This document shows positions 61,710 through 64,000 of a stretch of DNA of 64,000 bases, one piece after another; positions within the stretch are counted from its first letter, which is position 1, and every line of letters starts with the position of its first letter. This DNA comes from Streptomyces anulatus (lineage in GTDB: Bacteria; Actinomycetota; Actinomycetes; Streptomycetales; Streptomycetaceae). The stretch spans positions 248,001 to 312,000 of the forward strand of contig NZ_JOEZ01000007.1 of the NCBI RefSeq assembly GCF_000721175.1, in the 5' to 3' direction. The translations under genes were made by a program, and so were the position numbers. Under the pieces are notes generated by a model. It did no database searches. It was not told the DNA's origin and saw only the letters and a program-made list of their open reading frames with translations.

Positions 61710-62663
61710 ATGGAGCTGGAGGTGAGGCACCTCAGGGCGCTGTGCGCCATCGCCGACGCGGGCAGCCTGCATCAGGCGGCCCGTCGCCTCGGCGTGAGCC
61801 AGCCCTCCCTGACCACCCAGCTCCGGCGGATCGAGAACGTGCTCGGCGCCGAACTCTTCCGACGCGAACGCACCGGCTGTCGGCCGACCTCCCTGGGGCG
61901 GGCCGTCCTGAGCCGGGCCCGCCCTCTCGTCGACGGCATGAGCGACCTGGTCGCCGAGGCGCTGGCGGAGGCCGAGGCCGCCCGGCCCCGCGGCTCCCGG
62001 CTGCGCATCGGCTCCACCGCGAGCCGGGTCATCGGCGGCTGGCTGCGCCGGCTGCGGGTCGCCCTGCCCGGCACCGACATCTCCCTGCGGGTCGACGTCT
62101 CCGCCCACGCGCTGCTGCGCTCGGTCGAGGCGGGCCGCCTGGACGTCGCCTTCGTGCACGAGGTGGAGGGCTGCCCGCTCGCACTGCCGGAGGGCCTGGA
62201 CCGGCGCGTCCTCGTGGACCGGGAACCGCAGTTCATCTCGCTCTCCCGGGACCACCCGGCCGCCCGCCGCCGAGTGGTGGAACTCGGGGACCTGGCGGGC
62301 GACCCGTGGATGGTCGACCCGACGGTGGACGGCGAGTGGGACGGGGTGCGCCGGGTGCTCGGCGCCGCCGGACTGAACCCGCCGGTCCTGCACGGCGACT
62401 ACCTCACCGCCGCCACCCTCGTCGTGCTCGGCGAGGCCGTCGCCCCCTGCCAGCCGACGTCGGGCCCGCGCGATGACATGGTGATCCGCCCGCTGCTGGG
62501 TGACCCGCTCGCGGTACGGCTGATCCTGGTGTCCCGGCCCGGCACGGACATCGAGGTGGTGTACGCGCAGTTGGAGGACGCCTACCGGGACGCGGCGCGA
62601 CGGGCGAGCGGCTACCACGAGTGGCTGCTGCGCCACCGCTCCCCACTGGCCCGCACGCCCTGA
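61710..62663 (+). CDS. LysR family transcriptional regulator (SnpR-like)
   Basis: The 317-residue protein has a typical LysR helix-turn-helix (SLHQAARRLGVSQPSLTTQL RRI region, residues 18-40) and an effector domain. It sits divergent from snapalysin with a T-N11-A dyad between, so it is probably its activator. ATG 61710. Confidence 0.9.
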   Translation: MELEVRHLRALCAIADAGSLHQAARRLGVSQPSLTTQLRRIENVLGAELFRRERTGCRPTSLGRAVLSRARPLVDGMSDLVAEALAEAEAARPRGSRLRIGSTASRVIGGWLRRLRVALPGTDISLRVDVSAHALLRSVEAGRLDVAFVHEVEGCPLALPEGLDRRVLVDREPQFISLSRDHPAARRRVVELGDLAGDPWMVDPTVDGEWDGVRRVLGAAGLNPPVLHGDYLTAATLVVLGEAVAPCQPTSGPRDDMVIRPLLGDPLAVRLILVSRPGTDIEVVYAQLEDAYRDAARRASGYHEWLLRHRSPLARTP

Positions 62664-62757
62664 CCCCTTGGCCCTTCCGCCCGCGCCGGGAAGTTCCCCG
62701 TTCTGCTGACAGCGTGCGGGCGTTCCCCCGCCCCCTTCCGGTGGGCAGGGTGATCCC

Positions 62758-63789
62758 ATGAGGCTTCTGATGCTGGGCGGTACGGAGTTCGTCGGACGGG
62801 CGGTCACCGACGCGGGGCTGGAGCGGGGCTGGGACGTCACGGTGTTCCACCGCGGCCACCACGCACCCCCGCCCGGCGTGAGCGCGCTGACCGGGGACCG
62901 GACCGCGGGCGCGGCCGGACTCGCGCCGCTGGCGGAGCGGCACCGGACCTGGGACCTGGTCGTCGACACCTGGAGTGGTGCGCCGTCCGCCGTCCGGGAC
63001 GCCGCCCGGCTGCTGTCCGGCCGCGCCGGGCACTTCACCTACGTGTCCAGCCGCTCGGTGTACGCCTACCCGGCCGCCGCCGGGCTCGACGAGGACGGCC
63101 CACTGGTGACCGGCGCCTCACCCGACGACGGCGGGGACGTGCCGTACGACCGGGCCAAGCGCGGCGGCGAGCTGGCCGCCCTCGACGCCTTCGGGGACCG
63201 GGCCCTGCTGGCGCGGGCCGGGCTGATCATCGGCCCCGGGGAGAACATCGGCCGGCTGCCCTGGTGGCTGTCCAGGATCGCCCGGGGCGGACCGGTGATC
63301 GCCCCAGGCCGGCCCGAAGCGGAGCTCCAGTACATCGACGCCCGGGACCTGGCGGAGTGGCTCCTGGACGCGGCGGCGGGCGGGCTGCACGGCGCGTACA
63401 ACACCGTCAGCCGCCCCGGCCACACGACCATGGGAGAGCTGCTGGCGGCCTGCGTGGCGGCCACCGGGGCCGACGCCGAGCTGCGCTGGACCGATCCGGA
63501 GGTCCTGCTGGCCGCCGGGGTCGAGCCCTGGAGCGACCTGCCGGTCTGGCTGCCGCCGGGCGAGCTGTACGACACGCTCCACCGGGGTGACCACACCAGG
63601 GCGTACGCGGCGGGGCTGCGCTGCCGCCCGGTCGGGGAGACCGTCGCGGACACCTGGGCCTGGCTGTGCGCCCGGGGCGGCTCGGCACCCCAGCGCCCCG
63701 ACCGGCCGCCCGTCGGCCTCGACCCCCGGCTGGAGGCGAAGCTGCTGGCTCTCGACCCGTCGCTTTCCGGTGCGTGTCGCACCGAATGA
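62758..63789 (+). CDS. NAD-dependent epimerase/dehydratase family protein
   Basis: The 343-residue extended SDR has the nucleotide-binding motif MLGGTEFVGRAVTDAG at the N-terminus, and YVSSRSVYAYP near residue 100. YDRAKRGGE supplies YxxxK (Tyr-Asp-Arg-Ala-Lys). It resembles the reductase-like Streptomyces proteins that follow LysR genes. Substrate unknown. ATG 62758. Confidence 0.87.
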   Translation: MRLLMLGGTEFVGRAVTDAGLERGWDVTVFHRGHHAPPPGVSALTGDRTAGAAGLAPLAERHRTWDLVVDTWSGAPSAVRDAARLLSGRAGHFTYVSSRSVYAYPAAAGLDEDGPLVTGASPDDGGDVPYDRAKRGGELAALDAFGDRALLARAGLIIGPGENIGRLPWWLSRIARGGPVIAPGRPEAELQYIDARDLAEWLLDAAAGGLHGAYNTVSRPGHTTMGELLAACVAATGADAELRWTDPEVLLAAGVEPWSDLPVWLPPGELYDTLHRGDHTRAYAAGLRCRPVGETVADTWAWLCARGGSAPQRPDRPPVGLDPRLEAKLLALDPSLSGACRTE

Positions 63790-63870
63790 ACCTCCTATAG
63801 GCCTACGCAACAGGACAAGGGCGGCGTGTCATGCGAACTGACTAAGTGTTAACCATGCATATTGCGCGGC

Positions 63871-64000
63871 ATGGAACAGAAGGCGCGCAGGCGCGGCAAC
63901 GCAGTCCGGGCGGCAGTGACAGTGGCCACGGCCGCGGCGATGGTGGGCGTGCTGGCCCCGGCCGCGGGTGCCGATCCGCTGCCGGGCGGCTCCCGGGGCG
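63871..64000 (+). CDS. Start of a secreted protein (3' end beyond window)
   Basis: From ATG 63871 the frame reads a basic start (EQKARRRGNAVR), a hydrophobic stretch (AAVTVATAAAMVGVLAPAAG) and a probable cleavage after AGA. Only 43 residues are visible. No strong ribosome site precedes it. The mature protein cannot be identified. Confidence 0.6.
   Translation, partial: MEQKARRRGNAVRAAVTVATAAAMVGVLAPAAGADPLPGGSRG

Noticed and set aside
1..64000. CRISPR arrays, prophage or integrase genes
   Set aside because: No regularly spaced identical repeats, and no recombinase, capsid or transposase proteins, were seen.

Overview
The window is a high-GC chromosomal segment of a Streptomyces (Actinomycetota). 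Diagnostic content includes sigR-rsrA, sigH with its anti-sigma gene, wblE, dasR-dasABC-nagB, the nrdA-nrdB-nrdS ribonucleotide reductase cluster behind a cobalamin riboswitch, an EshA-type encapsulin, snapalysin, and Streptomyces-style dispersed palindromic repeats. From memory, the order resembles the core region of S. coelicolor around SCO5160-SCO5245; no alignment was run. There is no prophage, transposase gene or CRISPR array.

Layout. 1-2.4 kb: three tandem AIM24-family genes, the first cut by the window edge. 2.4-8.5 kb: NUDIX hydrolase and zinc metalloprotease (- strand), an SDR protein, moaE, a small membrane protein, a PDZ-Lon protease and a PPA1309 protein. 8.6-14.4 kb: a UPF0182 membrane protein, then a Sel1/TPR gene between two identical initiator tRNA-Met genes. 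14.4-18.9 kb: a divergent Fur-type regulator and catalase, a CBS protein, a truncated hisN, a TetR regulator and an SMR exporter. 19.0-27.7 kb: rsgA-aroA, M50 protease, YedK/HMCES protein, hydrolase, sigR-rsrA, a decayed HD-domain gene, a TPR protein and def. 27.8-34.7 kb: a secreted D-Ala-D-Ala carboxypeptidase, nrdS, truncated nrdB, nrdA with its riboswitch, a decayed acetyltransferase gene and a lipoprotein. 34.8-47.7 kb: cstA and its small partner, then amino-sugar uptake and its control (dasR, dasABC, a GH3 hexosaminidase, nagB, a SIS isomerase) and a PdtaS-like kinase. 47.9-52.4 kb: wblE, a lipid kinase, a membrane protein, sigH-ushX, a UBP zinc-finger protein and an antiporter remnant. 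52.3-64 kb: a PLP enzyme, flavohaemoglobin and nsrR (nitric oxide defence), the EshA encapsulin with a prenyl synthase, a GNAT protein, a DUF1648 membrane protein with a YtrA-type repressor, snapalysin with a LysR activator, an SDR protein, and the start of a secreted protein.

How parts fit. DasR operator-like sites (dre) lie at dasA, between nagB and the SIS gene, and upstream of the PdtaS-like kinase, so extracellular chitin/GlcNAc uptake and intracellular amino-sugar turnover look like one regulon. Stress circuits are dense: SigR/RsrA for thiol oxidation, SigH/UshX for osmotic or developmental stress, a CatR-like regulator for peroxide, NsrR/HmpA for NO, and WblE.

The most striking feature is gene decay linked to short terminal-inverted-repeat elements. 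A complete 169-bp element ends inside nrdB and supplies its stop codon, removing about 90 C-terminal residues. A half copy of the same element cuts off the 3' end of hisN. A related repeat replaces the tail of the NUDIX gene. A second element type, with 25-bp terminal repeats, sits upstream of the kinase gene. Separate decay is visible in an HD phosphohydrolase, a GNAT acetyltransferase, a Na+/H+ antiporter and the end of a TetR gene.
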